Shown here piece by piece: positions 32,950 to 40,314 of a stretch of 64,000 bases of DNA. Both the position numbers and the translations under genes were made by a program. Origin of the DNA: Microbispora sp. NBC_01189 (GTDB taxonomy: Bacteria > Actinomycetota > Actinomycetes > Streptosporangiales > Streptosporangiaceae). The stretch spans positions 4,011,501 to 4,075,500 of the forward strand of contig NZ_CP108581.1 of NCBI RefSeq assembly GCF_036010665.1. Reading direction: 5' to 3'. Each line of letters starts with the position of its first letter. Position 1 is the stretch's first letter. The notes under the pieces are model-generated. The model was not told the origin of the DNA and did no database searches. It saw nothing but the letters and a program-made list of their open reading frames with translations.

Positions 32950-33990
32950 ATGCATTCGGACAGGCCTGTCTTCGTCGTCGGCTGCCCGCGCTCCGGCACC
33001 ACCATGCTCCAGCTCATGCTGCACTCGCACCCGCGCATCGCCGTGCCGCCGGAGACGCGGTTCGTCGTCCCGGCCTACTTCGCCCGCCGCGCGTACGGCG
33101 ACATGCGGCTGGCCGACAACCGGCGCCGGCTGGCGGGCTGGATCGCCGAGGGCCGGACCACCAAGTTCCACGAGCTCGGGCTGAGCCGGCCCGACTTCGT
33201 CCAGGCGGCCATGCTCGGCCCGGGCAGCTTCGGCTCGGTCGTCGGCATGGTCTTCAAGTGCTACGCCGAGCGCTTCGGCAAGCCGCGCTGGGGCGACAAG
33301 CGGCCCAGCTACTACCGGCACGTCGAGATGCTCATGCGGCTGTTCCCCGACGCGCAGTTCGTCCACCTCGTCCGGGACGGCCGCGACTGCGTGGCCTCGC
33401 TGAAGCAGATGCCCTGGTACAAGGAGGACGCCGTCCACGCGATGGCCAACTGGGCCGAGGCGGCCGACTTCGGCCGGCGGAACGCGCGCAGGCTGCCGCC
33501 GGGCGGCTTCTACGAGCTGCGCTACGAGGACCTGACGGCCGACCCGGAGACCGAGCTCAAGAAGCTGTGCGTGTTCCTCGGCGAGGACTACGACCCGGCG
33601 ATGTGCGAGCCCCGCCACATGGCCGATCTGGCCGTTCCCCGGCACAAGGTGTGGCACAGCAACACACACGAGGAGGTCACCACCGCCCACTCCGGCAAGT
33701 GGGCCTCCCGGCTGGAGTCCTGGGAGATCTCGCTGTGCGAGGAGGTGCTGGGCGAGCGGCTCACCGCGTACGGCTACGAGCTGAGCGGCGCGCGCAAGGC
33801 CGACCGCGACCACGTCGAGGCGTACAAGGCGGCGGTGAGCAAGCGCCGCACGGCGCGGCAGCGCAAGTACAACCGCGACCGGCTCACCCGGCTGCGCGAG
33901 CCGGGGCCGATCGCCGCGCTGCTGACCGAGGGCCAGCGCCGGCTCGCCGGCCTGCCCCAGCAGCGCACCCCCGAACTGCTCCGCGCCTGA
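32950..33990 (+). CDS. Sulfotransferase family protein
   Basis: 346 aa with a GGGGGA site ahead of ATG 32950. The PAPS-binding 5'-phosphosulfate loop is VGCPRSGTTML (residues 10-20) and the 3'-phosphate motif is VHLVRDGRDCVASL. ELRYEDLTADPE is also typical. The C-terminal ~60 residues are strongly basic (KRRTARQRKYNRDRLTRLR) and may dock on the membrane. It sits at the end of the glycopolymer locus, so sulfation of a sugar or lipid in that polymer is a reasonable role, but the acceptor is unknown. It could instead be a general Sulfotransfer_3-type enzyme. Confidence 0.85.
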   Translation: MHSDRPVFVVGCPRSGTTMLQLMLHSHPRIAVPPETRFVVPAYFARRAYGDMRLADNRRRLAGWIAEGRTTKFHELGLSRPDFVQAAMLGPGSFGSVVGMVFKCYAERFGKPRWGDKRPSYYRHVEMLMRLFPDAQFVHLVRDGRDCVASLKQMPWYKEDAVHAMANWAEAADFGRRNARRLPPGGFYELRYEDLTADPETELKKLCVFLGEDYDPAMCEPRHMADLAVPRHKVWHSNTHEEVTTAHSGKWASRLESWEISLCEEVLGERLTAYGYELSGARKADRDHVEAYKAAVSKRRTARQRKYNRDRLTRLREPGPIAALLTEGQRRLAGLPQQRTPELLRA

Positions 33991-34011
33991 TCCGCTGCGA
34001 CAGCGGCGAGG

Positions 34012-34395
34012 TCACCCGGGCGGGGCCGGCGGAGGGGCGACGGAGGCGCGCTCGACGAGGCGTGAGCGCAGCGTGTGCGTCTCCCGCACGGGCTCGCCGC
34101 CCCGGATGCCGTCGAGGAGCACCTGGGCCGCCTTCGCGCCGAGGTCGTGCATGGGCTGCTCGATCATCGTGAGCGGCGGGCCCATGACCGCCGCCCACGC
34201 GCTGTCGTCGAACCCGATCAGGGCGACCATGCGGGCGACCTCCTCGGTGACCCGTTCCTCCAGCTTGCGCCCGACCATCACCAGGTCCGGATCGAAGGGG
34301 ATCCGCGCGTCGTCGAGCGCGTCCAGGTAGCCGCGCAGGTGCTCGCCCACGCGCTTGTCGATCAGCACGTTCGTGGCGGCGATCTCCTCGTCGAG
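34012..34395 (-). pseudogene. LacI-family regulator remnant (C-terminal piece with internal deletion)
   Basis: The minus-strand frame ending at 34012 reads GEHLRGYLDALDDARIPFDPDLVMVG, then jumps to ALIGFDDSAWAAVMGPPLTMIEQP and KAAQVLLDGIRGG. This is the C-terminal ligand-binding half of a LacI-type repressor. The DNA-binding domain and first half are missing, and about 35-40 residues that normally lie before the IGFDD segment (the AANDLMALG block) are deleted. The frame runs out near 34395, where the opposite-strand permease fragment begins. The exact upstream limit is approximate. Confidence 0.75.
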
Positions 34396-34818
34396 GTCCT
34401 CTTCTGGGCGCTGCTCATCCTCTACACGGCCTTCCGGGTGCCGTTCACCACGTTCCTCATCCGGGCGTACATGCTGGACCTGCCGCGCGAGGTGGACGAG
34501 GCGGCCGAGATGGACGGCTGCGGGCGGTGGACCGCGTTCTGGCAGATCGCCCTCCCGATGTGCAAGCCGATCCTCGTCTCGACGGTCCTGCTGCACATCC
34601 TGTTCGCCTGGAACGAGTATCTCTTCGCGATGGTGTTCACCAGCGGCGCCGGCGTGCAGACTCTTCCCGTAGGCCTGATGAGCCTGATGAGCAAGCACGG
34701 CACCGACTTCCCCGTCGTCTTCGCCGGCATGACGATCGCCGCTGTCCCGGTAGTGCTGCTGTTCTTCGTCCGCCAGCGGTACATCGTCAGGGGCCTCGCC
34801 GACGGAATCGGAAAATGA
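34396..34818 (+). pseudogene. Carbohydrate ABC permease remnant (MalG-type, C-terminal half)
   Basis: The frame reads ALLILYTAFRVPFTTFLIRAYM, the EAA-loop equivalent DEAAEMDGCGRWTAFWQIALPM, AWNEYLFAMVF, TLPVGLMSL and RYIVRGLADGIGK, a full C-terminal half of a MalG-family inner-membrane permease. The N-terminal transmembrane segments are absent. No start codon with a ribosome site precedes it; it abuts the LacI remnant directly. It could not form a working transporter. The sugar isomerase fragment follows 32 nt downstream as it would in an intact operon. Confidence 0.78.
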
Positions 34819-34850
34819 CCTCGCACCCCTCCCCTGCGACAGGAGCGCCG

Positions 34851-35285
34851 ATGTCCTTCCCGCGGATCACCGGATCGAACTTCTCCTACCAGCACCTGCC
34901 GTTCGACCGGTTCCTCGACGACTCCGCCGACCTCGGCCGCGAGGAGGTGGAGCTGTGGGGCGTCGCCCCGCACTTCCACGTGCCGTGGGTGAGCGACGCC
35001 GAGGCCCGCGCCGTACGTCGCCGGGTCGAGTCGCGCGGCCTGCGGGTGCGCTGCCTCACGCCCGAGCAGGTGATGTACCCCGTCAACATCGCCTCGCCGG
35101 ACACCCGGCTGCGCGCGGCCAGCATCGCGATGTTCCGCCGCGCCGCCGAACTGTGCGCGGAACTCGGCGCCGGACTGCTGCTGCTGACGCCCGGCCGCGG
35201 CCACGAGGACCCCGTCGTCGAACGCTGCCTCACCGCCGTACGCGACGCCCTCACCCCCGGCGCGGCCGCCGCGCCGCGCGCGTAG
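34851..35285 (+). pseudogene. Sugar phosphate isomerase/epimerase, C-terminally truncated
   Basis: ATG 34851 has a good AGGAG site. It encodes 144 aa beginning like the xylose-isomerase-like TIM barrel family (ITGSNFSYQHLPFDRFLDDSADLGREEVELWG, VSDAEARAVRRRVESRGLRVRCLTPEQ, LGAGLLLLTPGRG). Family members are usually about 270-280 residues; here the barrel stops near strand 4 and runs into an Ala/Pro tail. With the two fragments before it, this marks a collapsed sugar-uptake operon. Confidence 0.72.
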
Positions 35286-35330
35286 CGTCCGTTCGCGAGT
35301 TCCGTCCGGTTCCCGGCCGACGCCTCCCGG

Positions 35331-36014
35331 CTACGGCGACCGCACAGCATCCCGGGAGCGCCGGCGCCGCTCCACGAGGAAGCAGACGACCAGGAAGGCG
35401 ACGCACGCCGCGGCCGTCGTCAGGACGAGTGCCGTTCCGATGCGCTGGACGACCTCGTTCCTGCCGGGCGGAAGCACGATCATCTGCACGGCGGCGCCGA
35501 CCGGCACGGTCAGTCGTGCGAGCAGACCGATCGCCCCCGGTCGCCCGGCGTACGCGCCGAGGGCGCCCAGGGGCGCTCCGAGGAGCACACTGGCGACCCA
35601 CCAGATGCGTGGTTCGGAGTCGTACCAGGGAACCTGCCCGCCGCCGCGGATGCTGTCCGCGACGCTGTAGGCGGCCGTGGCGGCGAGCAGGGCCACCGCG
35701 CCGGCGGCGGCACCGGCCGGGGCCGAGCGCCGGTTCTCCTCGGCGCGGGTGACCAGCCACCCCACGGCGACCGCCAGACCCGCCCAGGCCCAGCCGGAGT
35801 CGAGCAGTACGCTCAAGATCTCCGCGACCGACCATCCGCTGGTGGTGTACTCGCTGCTTTCGAGGTCGGCGAAGCCGAGGGAGAGCCCGTTCGCCAGCGA
35901 GGTCGCCGCGCCGAACACCGCTCCGACCGCCAGTGCGCTCACCAGGGTCTTCGCGGCGCGTGACACACGCCGGGGGTCCTGCCGCCGACCGCCATACCGG
36001 TGATCGTCGGTCAT
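35331..36014 (-). CDS. Integral membrane protein of unknown function
   Basis: 227 aa from ATG 36014 with GGAGG four bases upstream. It has a short charged N-terminus, then about six hydrophobic segments (about 25-48, 65-85, 100-118, 138-155, 160-180, 190-213) and a basic C-terminus. I do not recognise the family. It starts 13 nt after the FtsX-type permease stops on the same strand, so it belongs to the PadR/ABC operon and may be an accessory membrane subunit or an immunity-type protein. Confidence 0.72.
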   Translation of the reverse strand: MTDDHRYGGRRQDPRRVSRAAKTLVSALAVGAVFGAATSLANGLSLGFADLESSEYTTSGWSVAEILSVLLDSGWAWAGLAVAVGWLVTRAEENRRSAPAGAAAGAVALLAATAAYSVADSIRGGGQVPWYDSEPRIWWVASVLLGAPLGALGAYAGRPGAIGLLARLTVPVGAAVQMIVLPPGRNEVVQRIGTALVLTTAAACVAFLVVCFLVERRRRSRDAVRSP

Positions 36015-36027
36015 GATGCCTCCACGG

Positions 36028-38652
36028 TCACGTCACCCTGCGCCGGGGGAGTTGCAGGCGTGAGCGGGTGAACACGGCGCCGCCGAGCGCGGCCAGCAGG
36101 GGCAGCCCCACGACGAGGAGGGCGATGAGCGGCCACGGGATCGTGAGCAGGAACGCCGGTGGCTCCGCGCGCACAAGCACGGGCACCCCGTCGGGCCGAA
36201 CGACGAACATCGGCTCGTACGACGAGCGGACCCGGGTGGCGGCGGCGCCGGGCGGCAGACCGGCGAGCACTCCGACGGTCGTGCCGAGCAGCGCGATCAC
36301 CAGGGCCTGGCCGGCGACGACGGCCCGTTTCGTCCGTGGAGCCGCCCCCACCGCGGCCATCGTCTCCAGGTCGGGCCGCGCCTCCACGGCCGCCAGCGCG
36401 GTCGCGACGAAGGTCATCCCCAGCACGAGCACGGCGGCCGCTACGGCGAGCACGAGCAGGGCCACCGAGTCGTCGACGGGACCGCGTCGCGTCTCCAGCC
36501 TGACCACGGCGTGGGACGTGATGGCCTCCACGGCCGCGGTGATCCGATCCGCCGTCGCCGGTGACATCCGATAATCCGCGGGGTTCACCGCGAGGTTGGT
36601 GGTGACGGTGCCGTACCCCATCTTCTCGGCGACCTCCGGCGCGACGACCGCACGCGCCCAGCCCTGCCCCGTGGGCGGCACTCCGACGGCAGGCAGGGAG
36701 ATCGGCTCGGGGTTGTCCAGGGGTCCCGCGTCCTGCCTTATGACATTCGCTGTGATCCTGCCCTTGCGGACGGTGGCGGGATTGAGCACTACCGCCTTGC
36801 CCGCGTGCAGCGCCGCGACCGCCTCCGGGTCCTCGCGGCCGAGCACGTAACGCAGCAGGCCCTCGTCTCCGGCCAGCAGCCCGCCGTACCCGCCGTCGTA
36901 GAAGAGGATCGGCCGGTTCCCTGAGCGGACCGGCTCCGGCAGGGTCACGCCGAGCGGCACGCCGGCCTTCGTCGCGAGAGCCCGTCCTTCGACCAGCGGC
37001 ACGCCCGCGGGCAGTTCCCGCAGCACGGCGGCGCGGACGCGGTCCCACAGCTGCGGAGTGAGGCCGGCCGCCGAGATCCAGAGTGATCCCGCCGGCCCCT
37101 GCGGCCGGTCACGCAGGTACGGCGAGGGGCTGACGGCCGAGGCCCGCCAGGCGATGCCTATCGCGGTGAGCGCCACGACCGTGGTCATCACCGCGGCGAC
37201 GGCGGGCGCCGTACGGCCCCTGTTGCGTACGGCGTCCCTGACGGCGAACCGGAGCGGCAGGGGGAGCCGGGCGGCGGCCCGGCCCACGAGGCGGACGAGG
37301 GCCGGCACCAGGGCCACCAGACCCAGCTGGGTGAGCAGCGCCGAGGCGGCGATCCAGTGGACGCCCTGCCGGGCGCTCGCCGCCGTCGCCGCGAGGCCCG
37401 CCACGACGAGCACCGCTCCGAGGAGCGGCCGGCCCGCGCGGTCGCGGCGCCGCTCGCGCCTGCCGGACAGCACCGCCGCGGCGTCGGTACGGCCCGCGCC
37501 GACGGCGGGGGCGAGCGCGGCCAGCACCCCGGCGACGACCCCGAGCGCCGCGACCAGCGCGACCGAGATCCAGGGAACGCTGAACGAGTCCACCAGCGTC
37601 TTCGACCACAGTTCGAGCCCCGGCGCGGCGAGCGGCACCGCCGCGATGCCGATCGCGACCCCGGCCATGGCCCCGGCGAGGCCGAAGAGCAGGCCGTCGG
37701 CCAGCGCGATCAGCCGCAGTTGAGCGGGAGAGCCGCCCTGGGCGGCGACGAGCGCGAACTCGCGGGCCCGGCGCCGCCGGCCGACGGCGAAGGCGGGCCC
37801 GGCCGCCAGGACGACCTGGAGCAGCACGATCCCGGTCCACGGGAGCACCGGTAACGAGGAGCCGTCGATTTTCAGGTCGTACTGCGGCTTGGACGCCGAA
37901 GCGCTGTCGGCGACGGCCCGGCTGGCGACCACGAGACCGCGCGCGTTGAGCCGGCGGACGTCCGCCCACGACAGCGGACGCGGGGCGTCCACGAGCCAGC
38001 TGTGCGTCACCTGATCGGGATCGGCGGGCCCGAAGGCGGAGTCGGGCAGACTGCCGGGGAAGACGACGACGCCGGGGTTTGGCCCTGTTGGGGAGAACAG
38101 GGCGACGCCGACGACCCGGAGCGGACGCCGTTCCTCCGTGGCCAGGAGCGTCACGCCCGGTCTGATCTGCTCGTCCAGCCGCTGAGCGGAGATGACGGCC
38201 TCACCGGGAGCGGCGGGAAGCCTGCCCCGCACGAGCCGGAAGGTGTCCTGGGACATCGGGTCGCGCAGATCCACCTGCCGGACGAGTCCCTGCTCATACC
38301 CTCCCGGGGCGAGATAGCGGAGGTACTGCTGCGACACCGGGATCAGGCGGCTGCCGGGGAGGAGCCCGGCGAGCTCCGCCCGCGTGTACGGTGTCGCCTT
38401 CGTGCCGTGCACCGTCCCTCCCCACTCGTCCTGGCCGATGCCGCTCCATTCGCGGGCACCCTGCACCAGCGCGTCGGCCCGGCCGAGGGGGTAGTGGCCG
38501 GGTTGCACCGCGTACAGGGTGGCGAACGTGGTCAGCACGAAGGTGACGACGGCGACGGGCAGCGCGAGCATCGCGAGGATCAGCGCGCTGCGCCCCTTCG
38601 AACGCCAGGCGGTGCGGCGGGAGATTCGCAGCGCGGCGCGCAGGCCTCTCAT
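36028..38652 (-). CDS. ABC transporter permease, FtsX/MacB-like
   Basis: 874 aa. An N-terminal transmembrane helix (ALILAMLALPVAVVTFVLTTFATLYA, 23-48) and a long extracytoplasmic domain come first. Then come two FtsX-type three-helix blocks, one around 270-380 with the REFALVAAQGGSPAQLRLIALADG coupling segment and one at the C-terminus with RPDLETMAAVGAAPRTKRAVVAGQA. Helices at 430-460 and 490-510 lie between. The ATPase gene overlaps its start by 4 nt (ATGA). It is likely an exporter or mechanotransmission complex for a lipid, peptide or antibiotic. PadR control suggests induction by a toxic compound. Confidence 0.87.
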   Translation of the reverse strand: MRGLRAALRISRRTAWRSKGRSALILAMLALPVAVVTFVLTTFATLYAVQPGHYPLGRADALVQGAREWSGIGQDEWGGTVHGTKATPYTRAELAGLLPGSRLIPVSQQYLRYLAPGGYEQGLVRQVDLRDPMSQDTFRLVRGRLPAAPGEAVISAQRLDEQIRPGVTLLATEERRPLRVVGVALFSPTGPNPGVVVFPGSLPDSAFGPADPDQVTHSWLVDAPRPLSWADVRRLNARGLVVASRAVADSASASKPQYDLKIDGSSLPVLPWTGIVLLQVVLAAGPAFAVGRRRRAREFALVAAQGGSPAQLRLIALADGLLFGLAGAMAGVAIGIAAVPLAAPGLELWSKTLVDSFSVPWISVALVAALGVVAGVLAALAPAVGAGRTDAAAVLSGRRERRRDRAGRPLLGAVLVVAGLAATAASARQGVHWIAASALLTQLGLVALVPALVRLVGRAAARLPLPLRFAVRDAVRNRGRTAPAVAAVMTTVVALTAIGIAWRASAVSPSPYLRDRPQGPAGSLWISAAGLTPQLWDRVRAAVLRELPAGVPLVEGRALATKAGVPLGVTLPEPVRSGNRPILFYDGGYGGLLAGDEGLLRYVLGREDPEAVAALHAGKAVVLNPATVRKGRITANVIRQDAGPLDNPEPISLPAVGVPPTGQGWARAVVAPEVAEKMGYGTVTTNLAVNPADYRMSPATADRITAAVEAITSHAVVRLETRRGPVDDSVALLVLAVAAAVLVLGMTFVATALAAVEARPDLETMAAVGAAPRTKRAVVAGQALVIALLGTTVGVLAGLPPGAAATRVRSSYEPMFVVRPDGVPVLVRAEPPAFLLTIPWPLIALLVVGLPLLAALGGAVFTRSRLQLPRRRVT

Positions 38653-39431
38653 CGGGCGCTCACCACGCCTATGCCGTCGGCGCCGTCCGTCCCGCCGGCG
38701 TCGGAGGAGTCGGCGATCCGGCCGTCCCGGAGGAAGACGACGCGGTCGGCCCAGGCGGCGTACCTCGGCTCGTGGGTGACCAGCAGCACGGCGGCCCCCG
38801 CGTCGGCGCGCTGCCGGAGCACCTGGACGATCTCGTCGCCCGCCCGGGTGTCGAGGGCTCCGGTGGGCTCGTCCGCGAGGAGCAGACGGCGCTCGCCGAC
38901 CAGCGCCCGGGCGATGGCGGCCCGCTGACGCTGCCCGCCCGACAGATCGTCGGGATACCGGTCGGCCAGGTCCGCGAGACCGACCTCGTCCAGCACCCGC
39001 AGGGACTCGCGCCGGGCCGTCGCCGTGGACACGCCGTCGAGCTCGCGCGGCAGCGCGACGTTCTCGGCCACCGTCAGCGACGGGATGAGGTTGAGGTCCT
39101 GGAAAACATAGCCCGCACTCCTGCGGCGCAGTTCCGCGAGCCGCCTGGGTGACAGGTCCCGCAGTTCGCGGCCTTCGAGGAGGACGGACCCCTCGGCCGG
39201 CCGGTCGAGCCCGCCCGCCAGGTTGAGCAGGGTGGACTTGCCGGACCCGGACGGGCCCATGACGGCGACCAGTTCGCCCGCCCGCACGTCGAGGCTGACG
39301 CCCCGCAGGGCGGGTACGGCGTGCGGCCCCTCGCCGTGGACGCGGACGACGCCCGCGAGGCGGACGATCGGCTCGCCGTCCGGGCGGGGTAACGGGTCCG
39401 CTGGGGACGCGGACGGCTCACGCTCGGTCAC
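38649..39431 (-). CDS. ABC transporter ATP-binding protein (MacB/LolD-like)
   Basis: 260 aa from GTG 39431, preceded by AAGGAG and overlapping the padR stop (GTGA). Walker A is MGPSGSGKST, the Q-loop region is VFQDLNLIP, the signature is LSGGQRQRAAIARAL, Walker B is LLLADEPTGALD and the switch is VTHEP. These are the marks of the LolD/MacB group that partners FtsX-type permeases. It drives the 874-aa permease encoded immediately downstream. Confidence 0.92.
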   Translation of the reverse strand: MTEREPSASPADPLPRPDGEPIVRLAGVVRVHGEGPHAVPALRGVSLDVRAGELVAVMGPSGSGKSTLLNLAGGLDRPAEGSVLLEGRELRDLSPRRLAELRRRSAGYVFQDLNLIPSLTVAENVALPRELDGVSTATARRESLRVLDEVGLADLADRYPDDLSGGQRQRAAIARALVGERRLLLADEPTGALDTRAGDEIVQVLRQRADAGAAVLLVTHEPRYAAWADRVVFLRDGRIADSSDAGGTDGADGIGVVSAR

Positions 39432-39970
39432 GTGGTCTCCTTGGCTGGGCTGGAGTCGGAGGGGCGGGCGAGGACGGCTTCGCAGTGGTCGAGCCAGCGC
39501 TGCTCGGCCTCGGCCTGGAAGATCATCGAATCGAGGACCAGGCGCTGCGCGCTCTCGGCGGACGCGTCGAAGCCCCGCTTGGCTCGCGTGAGCTCCTGCA
39601 GGTTGCGCATCGTCGAGGACCGCTGCGCCTGGATGACCGCCGCCATGTCCACGCCGGGGGTGGTGGCGGCCATGGCGAGCTTGACGACGAGTTCGTCGCG
39701 GGGCCGGTCGGCCCGGGAGACGGGCTTGGCGAACCACCGGCCGAGTTCGCCGTGGCCATCGGGGGTGATGGCGTACCGGACGCGGCCCTGTTCGTCCTCA
39801 CCGGCGCGGGACACCAGGCCGTCCCGCTCCAGGCGGGACAGCGTCGTGTACACCTGCCCGATGTTGAGCGGGCAGGTGTCGGCGGTGGACGCCTCGAACT
39901 CGGTCTTGAGCTGGTAGCCGTAACGCGGGCCCTGACTCAGCAGGGCGAGCAGGCCGTGTCGTACGGACAT
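39428..39970 (-). CDS. PadR-family transcriptional repressor
   Basis: 180 aa. The N-terminal winged helix has the family pattern LLALLSQGPRYGYQLKTEFE and NIGQVYTTLSRLERDGLVSR. The C-terminal Vir_C-like half is helical (QAQRSSTMRNLQELTRAKRG, AEAEQRWLDHCEAVLA). It begins two bases from a double ATACT-N-AGTAT operator and lacks a Shine-Dalgarno, so the mRNA is probably leaderless or very short-leadered and autoregulated. It heads the operon PadR, ATPase, permease and membrane protein. Such repressors release DNA when a transported drug or phenolic binds. Confidence 0.9.
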   Translation of the reverse strand: MSVRHGLLALLSQGPRYGYQLKTEFEASTADTCPLNIGQVYTTLSRLERDGLVSRAGEDEQGRVRYAITPDGHGELGRWFAKPVSRADRPRDELVVKLAMAATTPGVDMAAVIQAQRSSTMRNLQELTRAKRGFDASAESAQRLVLDSMIFQAEAEQRWLDHCEAVLARPSDSSPAKETT

Positions 39971-39972
39971 GA

Positions 39973-39998
39973 ATACTAAGTATGCATACTGAGTATGC
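39973..39998 (-). promoter_or_regulatory. PadR operator
   Basis: ATACTAAGTAT (39973-39983) and ATACTGAGTAT (39986-39996) are two ATACT-N-AGTAT dyads spaced 13 bp apart, with AGTATGCATACT (39979-39990) forming a perfect palindrome across them. PadR repressors are known to bind ATAC/GTAT dyads of this kind. The position immediately before padR indicates autoregulation of the whole operon. Confidence 0.75.
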
Positions 39999-40037
39999 TC
40001 CTGGCGAGCGGATCGCCGAATCGGCGCGTGAAATACC

Positions 40038-40071
40038 TCGACCCCGGGCGGGAAGCCCGGCCCAGGGTCGA
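40038..40071 (-). terminator. Hairpin terminator after the pspC-type operon
   Basis: The outer stem TCGACCC/GGGTCGA (40038-40044 with 40065-40071) encloses an inner stem CGGGC/GCCCG with loop GGGAA. It lies between the 72-aa gene (minus) and padR. The 17-base core CCGGGCGGGAAGCCCGG is identical to the one in the terminator after pcrA. Confidence 0.65.
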
Positions 40072-40095
40072 CGAGGAGAGGTCAGCAGGAGGGGA

Positions 40096-40314
40096 TCAGC
40101 GGCGGATGGCCTTGGCGAGGATGGCGACGAAGGCCGCGAACCCCAGCCCTCCGACGAGCAGGGGAGCCATCACGACCGCGTCGGGATCGGGCCCGGTCAG
40201 GTAGCGGAGGCCCATGCCGATGAACAGCAGGCCCGAGAGCAGGCACATCCAGCTCGTACGGTGGACCCGGCGCGGGCGCTCGGCACGAGGATCGGCATGG
40301 GGGTCAGGCAGCAC
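40096..40314 (-). CDS. Small membrane protein, unknown function
   Basis: 72 aa from GTG 40314, with GGAGG at 6-nt spacing. It has two hydrophobic segments (about 22-38, CLLSGLLFIGMGLRYL, and 47-68, VMAPLLVGGLGFAAFVAILAK) and a basic end. It overlaps the end of the PspC-type gene by 11 bp, so it is translationally coupled to it and probably part of the same envelope-stress function. No named family is recognised. Confidence 0.7.
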   Translation of the reverse strand: MLPDPHADPRAERPRRVHRTSWMCLLSGLLFIGMGLRYLTGPDPDAVVMAPLLVGGLGFAAFVAILAKAIRR

